Notes under the pieces: model-generated
The model's database searches: none
Told to the model about the DNA's origin: nothing
Seen by the model: only the letters and a program-made list of their open reading frames with translations
Program-made: the position numbers and the translations under genes
In this document: positions 42,892 through 51,813 of the stretch, piece after piece
How positions within the stretch are numbered: the stretch's first letter is position 1
How the letters are laid out: each line of letters begins with the position of its first letter
Source of the DNA: Polaribacter sp. MED152
GTDB lineage: Bacteria; Bacteroidota; Bacteroidia; Flavobacteriales; Flavobacteriaceae
Direction of reading: 5' to 3'
Length of the DNA stretch: 64,000 nucleotides
Assembly: GCF_000152945.2 (NCBI RefSeq)
Contig: NC_020830.1
Location: 2,614,501 to 2,678,500 of the forward strand

Positions 42892-43947
42892 TTAAACCAT
42901 AACCCTCCATCCATAAGGATCTTCTGTTTTATTAGTTTGAATATCTGTAATCAATTTTTTCAATTTTTGAGCATATGGGTTTTCCAGTTCTGGTAAATCA
43001 AAATCATTTTCTTGATATCCAAAACCAGCAATAGGTGAGATAACTGCAGCTGTTCCTGCACCGAACATTTCTTTTAAACTACCGTTTTTTGCAGCCTCAA
43101 CAACTTCGCCAACAGAAATTTTTCTAACTTCTGTTTGTATACCATTGTCTTCAGCAATTTGCAAGATACTTTTACGAGTAATTCCGTCTAAAATTCTATC
43201 ACTTGTAGGGCTCGTAATTAAAGTATCGTTAATTCTAACAAAGATGTTCATTGCACCAGCTTCTTCTATATATTGGTGAGTATTATCGTCTGTCCAAATT
43301 ACCTGATTGTACCCCTTTTCTATAGCTAGTTGTGTTGGGTAAAACTGTGCAGCATAATTACCCCCAGCTTTAGCATAACCTACACCACCATTTGCAGCTC
43401 TAGCATACTTTTCTTCAATTAATACTTTTACTTTACCAGCAAAATATGCACCTGAAGGTGCAGTACAAATTACAAATTTGTAAGCATCTGCAGGAGAAGC
43501 ATGAAAACCATTTCCTGTTGCAAACATAAATGGTCTTATGTATAAAGAACTACCTTCGTTAGTAGGTATCCAAGCGCTATCTATTTCTAAAAGTTTCTTT
43601 AAGCCATCCATAAAAATATCCTCTGGTATTTGAGGTATTACCAAACGTTCAGCAGATTTATTCAAACGCTTGCAGTTTTCTAATGGTCTAAAAAGCATCA
43701 TGTTTCCTTCAGCATCTTTGTAGGCTTTCATACCCTCAAAAATAGACTGTCCATAATGAAAAATCTTTGCAGAAGGATCTAATGAAATTGGTGCAAAAGG
43801 CTCAACTTTTGGAGTTTGCCATTTACCATCTACAAAATCACAAGTTAACATATGATCAGAATATACACTTCCAAAAGGTAAATTGTTAAAATCAACAGAA
43901 TCAATCTTTGATTTTTCTACTCGTTGAATTTCTATATTTGATGTCAT
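42892..43947 (-). CDS. ilvE: Branched-chain amino acid aminotransferase
   Basis: A 351-aa class IV PLP aminotransferase (BCAT). It has FHYGQSIFEGMKAYKDAEGNMMLFRP, LYIRPFMFATGNGFHASPAD, and the segment AKAGGNYAAQFYPTQLAIEKGYNQVIW, followed by YIEEAGAMNIFV and the C-terminal EMFGAGTAAVISPI. It interconverts Leu, Ile and Val with their keto acids. It has a TACATTTG promoter and is otherwise isolated. Confidence 0.95.
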   Translation of the reverse strand: MTSNIEIQRVEKSKIDSVDFNNLPFGSVYSDHMLTCDFVDGKWQTPKVEPFAPISLDPSAKIFHYGQSIFEGMKAYKDAEGNMMLFRPLENCKRLNKSAERLVIPQIPEDIFMDGLKKLLEIDSAWIPTNEGSSLYIRPFMFATGNGFHASPADAYKFVICTAPSGAYFAGKVKVLIEEKYARAANGGVGYAKAGGNYAAQFYPTQLAIEKGYNQVIWTDDNTHQYIEEAGAMNIFVRINDTLITSPTSDRILDGITRKSILQIAEDNGIQTEVRKISVGEVVEAAKNGSLKEMFGAGTAAVISPIAGFGYQENDFDLPELENPYAQKLKKLITDIQTNKTEDPYGWRVMV

Positions 43948-43968
43948 TTTAAGTTAATTTTTAGACTG

Positions 43969-43976
43969 CAAATGTA
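43969..43976 (-). promoter_or_regulatory. -7 box (TACATTTG, minus strand) for ilvE
   Basis: CAAATGTA on the plus strand reads TACATTTG on the minus strand, an exact TAnnTTTG match 21 bp before the ilvE ATG. Confidence 0.5.
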
Positions 43977-44031
43977 CATAATTTATTTATCCAATTCTTA
44001 TACAAAGACCTAGTTTTGTTGTTAAATTTAT

Positions 44032-44039
44032 TACTTTTG
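44032..44039 (+). promoter_or_regulatory. -7 box (TACTTTTG) for the DUF4920 gene
   Basis: TACTTTTG places the transcript start near 44046, favouring the ATG at 44066 over 44048. A second match, TAGTTTTG, lies at 44011-44018. Confidence 0.45.
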
Positions 44040-44065
44040 TAACAAATATGTTAAATAATTATAAG

Positions 44066-44575
44066 ATGAAAAATGTAATTCAATTATGTGTTGTTCTTTT
44101 ATTAGTAGCAACTGCTTGTAAGACTGAAAATACAGATAAAACTGAAACAAAAAATGTAGAGGTAGTTGCTGATAATTACAATTCTTTTGGAGATAAAATT
44201 AATGATGAAGCTGTGATGACTTCAGAAGAAATGTTGGCCAAGTTCCAAAACATGAATGTTGGTGATACTATCAATGCAAAATTTACATCTATAATTAATG
44301 AGGTTTGTTCTAAAAAAGGTTGTTGGATGAAATTACCTTTAGATGCTGAAACTGAAACTATGGTTCGTTTTAAAGATTACGGATTTTTTATGCCTTTAGA
44401 TGCTGCAGAAAAAGAAGTGATTGTAGCTGGTAAAGCCTTTGTTAAAGAAACTTCTGTAGATGAATTGAGACACTATGCAGAAGATGCAGGTAAAACTGAA
44501 GAGGAAATAGCTTTAATCACTGAGCCTAAGAAGGAATTTGCTTTTGAAGCTAATGGTGTTTTAATGAAGAAATAA
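44066..44575 (+). CDS. DUF4920 lipoprotein
   Basis: A 169-aa protein with a lipoprotein signal (MKNVIQLCVVLLLVATACKT, Cys near residue 19). DUF4920 features follow: SIINEVCSKKGCWMKLPL and VRFKDYGFFMPLDAAEKEVIVAGKAF. The two Cys in CSKKGC could bind metal or form a disulfide. The function is unknown. The start at 44048 (six residues more) lies almost on the predicted transcription start, so 44066 is preferred. mnmD follows after 6 bp. Confidence 0.82.
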   Translation: MKNVIQLCVVLLLVATACKTENTDKTETKNVEVVADNYNSFGDKINDEAVMTSEEMLAKFQNMNVGDTINAKFTSIINEVCSKKGCWMKLPLDAETETMVRFKDYGFFMPLDAAEKEVIVAGKAFVKETSVDELRHYAEDAGKTEEEIALITEPKKEFAFEANGVLMKK

Positions 44576-44581
44576 TTTCTA

Positions 44582-45253
44582 TTGAAAAGAGAAATATTTA
44601 TAACTTCAGACGGTTCTACCAGTATTCATCTTCCAGATTGGGATGAACAATATCATTCTAAACATGGTGCAATACAAGAGGCAAAACACGTTTTTATAAA
44701 AACAGGTTTGCACAAATACCTAGAAAAAAACACAAATCAATTGGCTATTTTAGAAATTGGTTTTGGTACTGGGTTAAATGCATTTATTACCTATTTAGAA
44801 ACAAAAAGTAAAAATATTTCTATTTCATATGTGGGTGCAGAAGCTTATCCAATTGCAAAAGATGAGGTGATAAGTTTAAATTATGTTTCTGAGTTAAAAG
44901 CAGAAGAATTTAAAGATGATTTTAATTTGATACATAACATCCCTTGGGAAGAAAATCATAAAATATCAGATTCTTTTAGTTTATTAAAAAGAAAACAGTT
45001 TTTTCAAGACATAGATGATGTAGCTTCTTTTGATTTGATTTATTTTGATGCTTTTGGAGCAAAGAATCAACCAGAATTATGGACAGAAGCTATTTTTAAG
45101 AAAATGTATATTGCTTTAAAACAAGGTGGAATTTTAACTACCTATTCAGCAAAAGGTAGCGTTAGAAGAGCAATGCAGGCTGTAGGATTTATAGTAGAAA
45201 GATTAGAAGGCCCACCAGGAAAAAGAGAAATGTTAAGAGCAACTAAAAGCTAA
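44582..45253 (+). CDS. mnmD: tRNA U34 methyltransferase MnmD
   Basis: A 223-aa stand-alone MnmD, the methyltransferase half of MnmC, which methylates the aminomethyl group of (c)mnm5(s2)U34. It has LAILEIGFGTGLNAFITYLE (SAM motif I), ISYVGAEAYPI, SFDLIYFDAFGAKNQPELWTEAIFKKMY and the conserved end RLEGPPGKREMLRA. The start is TTG at 44582 (MKREIFITSDGSTSIHLPDW), 6 bp after the DUF4920 stop. Confidence 0.92.
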   Translation: MKREIFITSDGSTSIHLPDWDEQYHSKHGAIQEAKHVFIKTGLHKYLEKNTNQLAILEIGFGTGLNAFITYLETKSKNISISYVGAEAYPIAKDEVISLNYVSELKAEEFKDDFNLIHNIPWEENHKISDSFSLLKRKQFFQDIDDVASFDLIYFDAFGAKNQPELWTEAIFKKMYIALKQGGILTTYSAKGSVRRAMQAVGFIVERLEGPPGKREMLRATKS

Positions 45254-45261
45254 ATAAAACA

Positions 45262-45396
45262 ATGGAGTTTAAAAGAAAATTTGGTAGAAAAAAAGAGTCA
45301 AAACCTAAAAAGGGTTTATTTCTAATACTATTATTAGCCATTATTTTGTTTTTGTGGTTTAATGCAGAATCACTTTTAAATTCTTTATTCAATTAA
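45262..45396 (+). CDS. Small single-TM protein upstream of ruvC
   Basis: A 44-aa ORF starting MEFKRKFGRKKESKPKKG, then a hydrophobic helix (LFLILLLAIILFLWF) and NAESLLNSLFN. The basic N-terminus and single helix suggest a type II membrane micropeptide. ATG at 45262, stop TAA at 45394-45396, four bases before the ruvC TTG. The tight packing (8 bp after mnmD, 3 bp before ruvC) supports it as real. The family is unknown. Confidence 0.6.
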   Translation: MEFKRKFGRKKESKPKKGLFLILLLAIILFLWFNAESLLNSLFN

Positions 45397-45399
45397 TAT

Positions 45400-45954
45400 T
45401 TGGCAACTGAAAAAATAATTTTAGGTATAGATCCAGGTACTACAATTATGGGGTTTGGTCTCATAAAAATTGTAGGTAAAAAGATGGAGTTTATTCAAAT
45501 GAATGAATTGATTCTAAAAAAATACGATGACCATTATCTAAAACTTAAATTAATTTTTGAAAGAACAGTAGAGCTTATAGATACTTATCATCCAGATGAA
45601 ATTGCTATAGAAGCGCCTTTTTTTGGTAAGAATGTGCAATCTATGTTAAAGTTAGGTAGAGCACAAGGTGTAGCTATGGCTGCAGGTTTGTCTAGAGAAA
45701 TACCGATTACGGAATACCTTCCAAAAAAAATAAAAATGGCAATTACAGGTAATGGAAATGCCAGTAAAGAGCAAGTAGCTTTAATGCTAAAATCGTTACT
45801 TAATTTAAAAACGCTTCCTAAAAATTTAGATGCTACAGATGGTTTAGCAGCAGCAGTTTGTCATTATTACAATTCTGGTAAAGTAGTGGGTGGTAAAAAC
45901 TATTCTGGTTGGGCAAGTTTTGTGAAGCAGAACGAAAAAAGAGTAAAAAAATGA
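45400..45954 (+). CDS. ruvC: Crossover junction endodeoxyribonuclease RuvC
   Basis: A 184-aa Holliday-junction resolvase. The catalytic acidic residues are visible: Asp in ILGIDPGTTIMGFG, Glu in AIEAPFFGKNVQSMLKLGRAQG, and the Asp pair in DATDGLAAAVCHY. The start is TTG (45400), giving MATEKIILGIDPG. Its stop overlaps the hemW ATG (ATGA). Confidence 0.95.
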   Translation: MATEKIILGIDPGTTIMGFGLIKIVGKKMEFIQMNELILKKYDDHYLKLKLIFERTVELIDTYHPDEIAIEAPFFGKNVQSMLKLGRAQGVAMAAGLSREIPITEYLPKKIKMAITGNGNASKEQVALMLKSLLNLKTLPKNLDATDGLAAAVCHYYNSGKVVGGKNYSGWASFVKQNEKRVKK

Positions 45955-47084
45955 GTGGTATTTATATACATATTCCATTTTGTAAACAAGCCTGCTACTA
46001 TTGCAACTTTTATTTTTCTACTTCATTAAAAAAGAAAACCGAATTATTAGATTGTTTAGCTAAAGAAATTGTTTTACGTAAAGAGGAATTAAATAATGAT
46101 GTTGTAGAAACCATTTATTTTGGTGGTGGTACACCAAGCATTTTATCTACTCAAGAAATCAATAATTTAATTGAAGCGGTTTATGAAAACTTTAAAGTTA
46201 TTGATAATCCAGAAATTACGCTAGAAGCTAATCCTGATGACTTATCAGAAGAAAAAATAAAAGAATTAGCAGCATCAAAAATTAACAGATTAAGTATTGG
46301 TGTACAGTCTTTTTTTGAGAGAGATTTAAAGCTAATGAATAGGGCACATAATGCAGAAGAATCTAAAAAATGTTTAGAAATAGCAACACAATATTTTTCA
46401 AATATCTCTGTAGATTTAATCTATGGTATTCCTGATTGTTCTAATGAACAATGGACAGAAAATATACATACAGCATTAAGTTATGGAGTTCCACATATTT
46501 CTAGTTACGCTTTAACAGTAGAACCAGATACAGCTTTAGAACGTTTTATAGATAAAGGTGTTATTAAAAATGTTGATGATGATAAAGCAGAAGAACAATT
46601 TCTGATACTTACAGATGAGCTAAATGCAGCTGGTTTTATTCATTATGAACTTTCCAATTTTGGTAAAGAAGATTTTTTCAGCAAAAATAATTCGGCTTAT
46701 TGGTTAGGCAAATCTTATTTGGGGATTGGGCCTGCAGCACATTCTTTTGATGGTGTTCAACGTAGTTGGAATGTGCAGAACAATACCAAATACATTAAAA
46801 ATATTCTAGAAAACGAATTACCAATACAAAGAGAAGTTTTATCTGTAACAGACAGGTATAATGAATATGTAATGACTGGTTTGCGCACAATTTGGGGTGT
46901 TTCATTACAAAGAGTTGAATCGGAATTCGGAAAAAATTACGCCAAGTATTTACAAATGCAAGCGCAAAAATATATAGATCAAGAATTACTTTTCATTGAA
47001 GATGAAGTGCTAAAAACAACTAGAAAAGGAAAATTTTTATCTGATGGTTTGGCCTCTGACTTGTTTATGCTAAATTTAAAATAA
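45951..47084 (+). CDS. hemW: Radical SAM heme chaperone HemW
   Basis: A 377-aa radical SAM protein of the HemW family. It has the 4Fe-4S motif CKQACYYCNF near the N-terminus, then IYFGGGTPSIL, LEANPDDL, NRLSIGVQSFFERDLKLMNRAHN, VDLIYGIP and YELSNF. HemW inserts heme into proteins and is often misannotated as coproporphyrinogen oxidase. An in-frame start at 45909 would add 14 residues inside ruvC; the ATG at 45951 (MSGIYIHIPFC) overlaps the ruvC stop as ATGA and is preferred. Confidence 0.93.
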   Translation: MSGIYIHIPFCKQACYYCNFYFSTSLKKKTELLDCLAKEIVLRKEELNNDVVETIYFGGGTPSILSTQEINNLIEAVYENFKVIDNPEITLEANPDDLSEEKIKELAASKINRLSIGVQSFFERDLKLMNRAHNAEESKKCLEIATQYFSNISVDLIYGIPDCSNEQWTENIHTALSYGVPHISSYALTVEPDTALERFIDKGVIKNVDDDKAEEQFLILTDELNAAGFIHYELSNFGKEDFFSKNNSAYWLGKSYLGIGPAAHSFDGVQRSWNVQNNTKYIKNILENELPIQREVLSVTDRYNEYVMTGLRTIWGVSLQRVESEFGKNYAKYLQMQAQKYIDQELLFIEDEVLKTTRKGKFLSDGLASDLFMLNLK

Positions 47085-47120
47085 TCAATAATTAAAATTA
47101 CTCAATCACAATTTTTATAG

Positions 47121-47870
47121 ATGAAAGCAACCATTGAATATAACTCAAGAAAAATAGAAATTGATGTTTCAAAACCTATAGATATTTCAATTGCCATAGA
47201 TGTTAGCAAACAAAATGTAAACGCCTGGTATTTAGATGATCCAAAAATTTTTCCAGAAGAAGTTGATGGTGAAAATATCTCTGTAGAAAATGGTGCAGTA
47301 GTAAACTTTAATTCAATTCATTTTAATCCACATTCGCATATTACGCATACAGAATGTGTTGGTCATATCACAGAAAAAGTACATTCAGTAAATCAGAATT
47401 TAAAGCATTATTTTCATTTAGCAGAGCTTATCACCATTGCTCCAATAGAGGTTGATGGAGATTTAGTTATTGCAACTAAGCAATTAAAAATGGCTCTAAG
47501 GAATAAAAAGAGAGATGCTGTTGTAATACGAACCTTACCCAATCTTACAGACAAAAAGAGCATGAAGTATTCGAACACAAATCCTACCTATTTGTTAGAA
47601 GAAACAGCTGTGTTTTTAAAAGAAAAAGGCATAAAGCATTTGTTGGTAGATTTACCTTCTGTAGATAAAGAAAAAGATGAAGGCAAATTGTTAGCACATA
47701 ATGCATTTTGGAACACAGATGGGGCTTTACGAATGGATGCAACCATCACAGAATTTATTTATGTACCAAATGAAGTTACTGATGGTGAATATTTGTTAAA
47801 CTTAATGGTTGCACCTTTTGAAAATGATGCAACACCAAGTAAACCAATTTTGTATAAAATTAATAAGTAA
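47121..47870 (+). CDS. Cyclase family protein (kynurenine-formamidase-like)
   Basis: A 249-aa member of the cyclase/kynurenine formamidase-like metal hydrolases. Typical members have HxGTHxD; here the corresponding region reads FNPHSHITHTECVGHI, with His residues retained but GTHxD replaced by SHITHTE, so the metal site is modified. The rest fits (VVIRTLPN, LLVDLPSVDKEKDEGKLLAHNAFW). The substrate is unknown. The alpha/beta hydrolase gene starts immediately after its stop. Confidence 0.75.
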   Translation: MKATIEYNSRKIEIDVSKPIDISIAIDVSKQNVNAWYLDDPKIFPEEVDGENISVENGAVVNFNSIHFNPHSHITHTECVGHITEKVHSVNQNLKHYFHLAELITIAPIEVDGDLVIATKQLKMALRNKKRDAVVIRTLPNLTDKKSMKYSNTNPTYLLEETAVFLKEKGIKHLLVDLPSVDKEKDEGKLLAHNAFWNTDGALRMDATITEFIYVPNEVTDGEYLLNLMVAPFENDATPSKPILYKINK

Positions 47871-48815
47871 ATGAAACCTAAATCATCTAAGAGAAAATAT
47901 TGGTTATATACACTTTTAATTGCTTTAATTCTTGCAATAAATAGTGTAGTATATTCAGATATTTTTGTTGATGAATTAAAGGTTGAATATGCCAATCAAT
48001 ACTCTAAGTTTATAGAGATTGACGGTATGCAAGTACATTACAGAATTGAAGGAGAAGGTTTTCCAATCGTCCTAATTCATGGTACAGCATCTTCTTTACA
48101 TACTTGGGATGCTTGGACTAAAGAATTAAAGAAAACCAATACCATAATTAGAATGGATTTGCCTGCTTTTGGTTTAACAGGTCCAAATAAAACTGCAGAT
48201 TATTCTATAAAATCATACACCACCTTTTTAGATCAATTTTTAAACGAAATAGCAATCGATAGTTTTCATTTGGCAGGTAATTCTTTAGGAGGAAATATTG
48301 CTTGGAATTATGCAGCAGAACATCCTAATAAAGTTGATAAACTAATTTTGGTAGACGCTAGTGGATTGCCAACCAATAAACCTCAACCAGCTGTGTTTAA
48401 AATGGCAAAAACACCAGTTGTAAGCAATTTGTTTTTATATGTAACCCCAAAGTTTTTCATCAATAAAAACATGCAAGAGGTTTATGCTGATGATACAAAA
48501 ATTACAGATGATTTAGTTAGTAGATATCATAAAATGGCATTAAGAGAAGGCAACAGACAAGCCTTTATAGATAGAGCAAGAATGGATTTTAAATTGGGCT
48601 CTAAAGCAAATATTGATAAGCTAAAGAGCATACAAAATTCAACCTTATTAATTTGGGGAGCACAAGATAATTGGATTCCTTTAGATAATGGAAAACGTAT
48701 GGATAGTGTTATGCATAACTCTAAATTGGCAGTTTTAGAAAATTCTGGGCATGTACCTATGGAAGAAAATCCTGAAGAGAGTTTAGCTATTTTGAAATCT
48801 TTTTTAAATGATTAA
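47871..48815 (+). CDS. Alpha/beta hydrolase with N-terminal membrane anchor
   Basis: A 314-aa alpha/beta hydrolase. After an N-terminal membrane anchor (WLYTLLIALILAINSVVYS, residues 11-29) come the oxyanion segment LIHGTASSLHTW, the nucleophile elbow GNSLGGN, Asp in WGAQDNWIP and His in ENSGHVPMEENPE, a complete triad. The substrate is unknown. It is contiguous with the cyclase gene and overlaps the next ORF by 8 bp. Confidence 0.9.
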   Translation: MKPKSSKRKYWLYTLLIALILAINSVVYSDIFVDELKVEYANQYSKFIEIDGMQVHYRIEGEGFPIVLIHGTASSLHTWDAWTKELKKTNTIIRMDLPAFGLTGPNKTADYSIKSYTTFLDQFLNEIAIDSFHLAGNSLGGNIAWNYAAEHPNKVDKLILVDASGLPTNKPQPAVFKMAKTPVVSNLFLYVTPKFFINKNMQEVYADDTKITDDLVSRYHKMALREGNRQAFIDRARMDFKLGSKANIDKLKSIQNSTLLIWGAQDNWIPLDNGKRMDSVMHNSKLAVLENSGHVPMEENPEESLAILKSFLND

Positions 48816-49065
48816 GCTTAGAAAATATTCAAAAGTTATTGTTTATTCATTAATATCATTATTTCTTTATTTTTTCTTTCAAAAATCAGAGAAAATAAAT
48901 TCTATTGTTTTATCAATAATAGAAAGTAATTCTGCTTATGGCTTTGGTTATCTAATTCTTTTTAATCTTTTAAAATTCTTTCTGTTACTTTTTGGAATAG
49001 TTGGTATTATCTTTTTCCTTTTTAAAGTGCTTACAAAAAACTCTAAAACCATTTCTTCTTCCTAA
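48808..49065 (+). CDS. Small hypothetical membrane protein
   Basis: An 85-aa protein with two or three hydrophobic segments (IVYSLISLFLYFFF; then YLILFNLLKFFLLLFGIVGIIFFLF) and a basic tail. I recognise no family. It overlaps the hydrolase 3' end by 8 bp, suggesting translational coupling, and its 3' end overlaps the convergent corA by 23 bp. Confidence 0.6.
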   Translation: MIKLRKYSKVIVYSLISLFLYFFFQKSEKINSIVLSIIESNSAYGFGYLILFNLLKFFLLLFGIVGIIFFLFKVLTKNSKTISSS

Positions 49066-50026
49066 AGTACCAAACACAAAGAATGGTAACCAATAGCATT
49101 ATTCCTAATAAAATAAAATAGCCGTATTTAAATTTGAGTTCGGGCATATACTCAAAGTTCATTCCGTAAATTCCTGCTAAAAATGTTAAAGGAATAAAAA
49201 TAACAGAAAGAATAGTAAGCGTTTTCATTACTTCATTTAAACGATGACCTTGAATACTAAAAATTAAATTGATTTTACTTTCTAGTTCTTGCAATTCAAA
49301 ATCGATATTGGAAATTAAATTATTCGTTTGTTCTTTTAATTCGCCAAAATACCTAGTGTTAAAACCTTCAATTTTTACACTTTCTAATTTAATAATAGTA
49401 TCTCTTAAACTTAGAGTTGCCTTTTTAAAATTAAACAATTCTTGTTTTCTTTTTTCTACTAAAGATGTAAATTCTGGTGTAGGCTTTATATTACTAGCAT
49501 CTAAGATTTCACTACTTATTGCTTCGTGTTTTTGATAGGTTTCTAGGTAATTGTCAATGATAGATTCTATCAGTAAAAATAATAAATAGGCTATTTTTTT
49601 CTTTCTAACAATACCTTTATTACCTTCTAAACGCTTGCGAATCCAATCAAAATAATCACCTTTTTTTTCTTGTATACTCCATAAAAAATCGGTGTTTAAA
49701 ATAAAAATCATTTGTTCAGAATCTAAATAAGAATCTTCGGTTTTTAAAACTCTAATGGAAACAAAAAGCATGTTTTCTAAAGTAATTACTTTATTAGAAT
49801 GTTCTTTGTCCATCAATAATTTAATCAAAAAATCATCCAATTTGTTTTTTAGAATAACTTCTTTAAAACAACCTAAAAACTCAAGTCCGTATGTATTTAC
49901 CCAAACATTTTCTACTGGTTTTTGATGCAAGTCTACACTAGAAAGTGTATCGAACTCACTTTTTCTATATGTGCTTTCTGTATAGCTTATAAAATTGGTG
50001 TTTTTAAGAAATTCGTTTTCTTGCAT
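49043..50026 (-). CDS. corA: CorA family divalent cation transporter
   Basis: A 327-aa CorA-type Mg2+/Co2+ channel. A long cytoplasmic helical domain is followed by two C-terminal TM helices. The signature GMN occurs in LAGIYGMNFEYMPEL between them, and the basic tail is RKKKWF. The family name is secure; the ion (Mg, Co, Ni or Zn) is not. Its promoter carries TATCTTTA on the minus strand at 50046-50053, one base off consensus. Confidence 0.92.
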   Translation of the reverse strand: MQENEFLKNTNFISYTESTYRKSEFDTLSSVDLHQKPVENVWVNTYGLEFLGCFKEVILKNKLDDFLIKLLMDKEHSNKVITLENMLFVSIRVLKTEDSYLDSEQMIFILNTDFLWSIQEKKGDYFDWIRKRLEGNKGIVRKKKIAYLLFLLIESIIDNYLETYQKHEAISSEILDASNIKPTPEFTSLVEKRKQELFNFKKATLSLRDTIIKLESVKIEGFNTRYFGELKEQTNNLISNIDFELQELESKINLIFSIQGHRLNEVMKTLTILSVIFIPLTFLAGIYGMNFEYMPELKFKYGYFILLGIMLLVTILCVWYFRKKKWF

Positions 50027-50092
50027 TATTTTGTTTTTTGATAGTTAAAGATACTTTTTTAAATTGTATTTTCAACTTCACAAAATAGTTTT

Positions 50093-50461
50093 ATGAACAT
50101 AGAACAATTAAGAGATTATTGCATTTCAAAAAAAGGCGTCACAGAGCATTTTCCTTTTGATGAGGTTACTTTGGTGTTTAAAGTAATGCACAAAATGTTT
50201 GCTTTGGTAGGCTTAAATCATTGGGAAAATGGTGATCAGAAAATTAACTTAAAATGTAATCCTGAAAAAGCTTTAGAATTAAGAGCTGAGTTTGATGGAG
50301 TTTCTGCTGGCTTTCATATGAATAAGAAACATTGGAACACAGTACTTATAAATGATTCGGATGTTTCAGATCAATTGGTTTTTCAATTAATCGACCATTC
50401 TTATGATTTGGTTGTTCAAGGACTAACCAAAAAAGCGAAAGCTGAATTAGAAAATTTGTAA
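50093..50461 (+). CDS. MmcQ/YjbR family protein
   Basis: A 122-aa MmcQ/YjbR protein. Typical features are LRDYCISKKGVTEHFPFDEVTLVFKVMHKMFALVGL, then KCNPEKALELRAEFDGVSAGFHMNKKHWNTVLIN. The family has a CyaY-like fold and a proposed DNA-binding role, but its function is not settled. Only 1 bp separates it from the folate gene fau, so they are likely cotranscribed. Confidence 0.92.
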   Translation: MNIEQLRDYCISKKGVTEHFPFDEVTLVFKVMHKMFALVGLNHWENGDQKINLKCNPEKALELRAEFDGVSAGFHMNKKHWNTVLINDSDVSDQLVFQLIDHSYDLVVQGLTKKAKAELENL

Positions 50462-50462
50462 T

Positions 50463-51014
50463 ATGACAAAAAGTGAGCTTAGAAAAATATATAAAGAAAA
50501 AAGACAACAATTGTCTGCTAATGTAATTCAGCAATTTACCTCTAATATTTATGAACAAGTATATAATTTAGATATTTCTCAAGTAAAAACTGCTCATATT
50601 TTCTTGACTTTAAAAAAGTTTAAAGAGATTGATACAACACCAATTATCGATTATTTAAGAAGTGAAAATATTAAAATTGTAGTTTCGAAAAGTGATTTCA
50701 CCAACAATACATTGTCTCATTTTTATTTAGAAAAAGACACACAAATTGAACTTAATAAATACGAAATTCCTGAACCCAAAAATGCAATTCAGGCAAAAGA
50801 AACAGATTTAGATTTGGTATTTGTGCCTCTTTTAATTTCTGATGAAAATAACTTCAGAGTGGGTTATGGTAAAGGTTTTTACGATCGATTTTTAGCGAAA
50901 TGTAGAAAAGATGTAATCACAGTTGGTCTTAATTTTTTTAAACCTGTTGATGAAATTACTGATAAAAATGAGTTCGATATTCCACTAGATAAAGTCATTT
51001 ATCCTAAAAACTAG
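50463..51014 (+). CDS. fau: 5-formyltetrahydrofolate cyclo-ligase
   Basis: A 183-aa 5-FTHF cyclo-ligase, which uses ATP to convert 5-formyl-THF to methenyl-THF. It has the N-terminal SELRKIYKEKRQQLS, a phosphate-binding basic region, and the C-terminal signature VGYGKGFYDRFLAKC. It is 1 bp after the YjbR gene and converges with the M23 gene, 2 bp apart. Confidence 0.92.
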   Translation: MTKSELRKIYKEKRQQLSANVIQQFTSNIYEQVYNLDISQVKTAHIFLTLKKFKEIDTTPIIDYLRSENIKIVVSKSDFTNNTLSHFYLEKDTQIELNKYEIPEPKNAIQAKETDLDLVFVPLLISDENNFRVGYGKGFYDRFLAKCRKDVITVGLNFFKPVDEITDKNEFDIPLDKVIYPKN

Positions 51015-51016
51015 TC

Positions 51017-51733
51017 CTACCAATTATTTAGCACATCACTTTTCAATAAATAGTTTGGGTTAGGGCAAATTTCTTTCCAAAAATCAATTTCGCTTTCTAA
51101 AGCAACACCAGGAAAATCATTTTTGTAATCTAATAAAGTTAGCATTACTTGAAAATGCAAATGAGGCACCCAAGCACCATTTTCATCATAGTTACCTAAA
51201 TCACCTATTTTATCACCTTTTTTGAGCTTACTTCCCACACTATATTTTTTCAAACTTTCTTCAGACAAATGCCCATATAAAGTATAAAAAATAAAATCAT
51301 CTAACTTGTGTTTTAAGATTACAAAACCTCCATAGCCTTTGTGCGATTTTTGATGCACAGCACAAATTATTTCTCCATCTAAAAAAGCATGAACAGCAGT
51401 GCCAGCAGCCAACCAAAAGTCAACACCTAAATGTATGTTTCTTTTGGCTTCAGAATTTTCTGCATTATAAATATCTGATGTGTATAAAGATCGTTTTTCT
51501 AAATAACCACCAGTAATTATGGCTTTATTGTTTTCTGCTTGAATTTCAGCTAGTTTTCCTTCAAAATAAGTAGGATTATTAAATTCAGCTTCTGTTCTTA
51601 CAATGGTATTTTCTTTGCTCAAATCTATATGACAAATTTCTGTTTTACCAATTGTTGGGAACAAATCTGTTAATGAAAAATTATAATTTTTAGCCCAATT
51701 TTTGAACTTTTCATGCTGTAGTTTTCTATCCAT
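51017..51733 (-). CDS. M23 family (LytM-type) metallopeptidase domain protein
   Basis: A 238-aa protein with the M23 zinc site: HLGVDFW (HxxxD), and HLHFQVM (HxH) near the C-terminus, plus GGFVILKHKLDDFIFYTLYGHLSE. Such enzymes cleave peptidoglycan cross-links, but no signal peptide is visible, so export is uncertain. An upstream ATG (51739) adds only two residues. It converges with fau. Confidence 0.88.
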   Translation of the reverse strand: MDRKLQHEKFKNWAKNYNFSLTDLFPTIGKTEICHIDLSKENTIVRTEAEFNNPTYFEGKLAEIQAENNKAIITGGYLEKRSLYTSDIYNAENSEAKRNIHLGVDFWLAAGTAVHAFLDGEIICAVHQKSHKGYGGFVILKHKLDDFIFYTLYGHLSEESLKKYSVGSKLKKGDKIGDLGNYDENGAWVPHLHFQVMLTLLDYKNDFPGVALESEIDFWKEICPNPNYLLKSDVLNNW

Positions 51734-51788
51734 ATTCAAAAATATAATATTCTATTTACATTTTAATATATCCTCTTTCTATTATTTG

Positions 51789-51796
51789 TAATTTTG
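51789..51796 (+). promoter_or_regulatory. -7 box (TAATTTTG) for ade
   Basis: An exact TAnnTTTG match 17 bp before the ade ATG, giving a very short leader. Confidence 0.5.
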
Positions 51797-51813
51797 TTTA
51801 AAAGCACTCAAAG

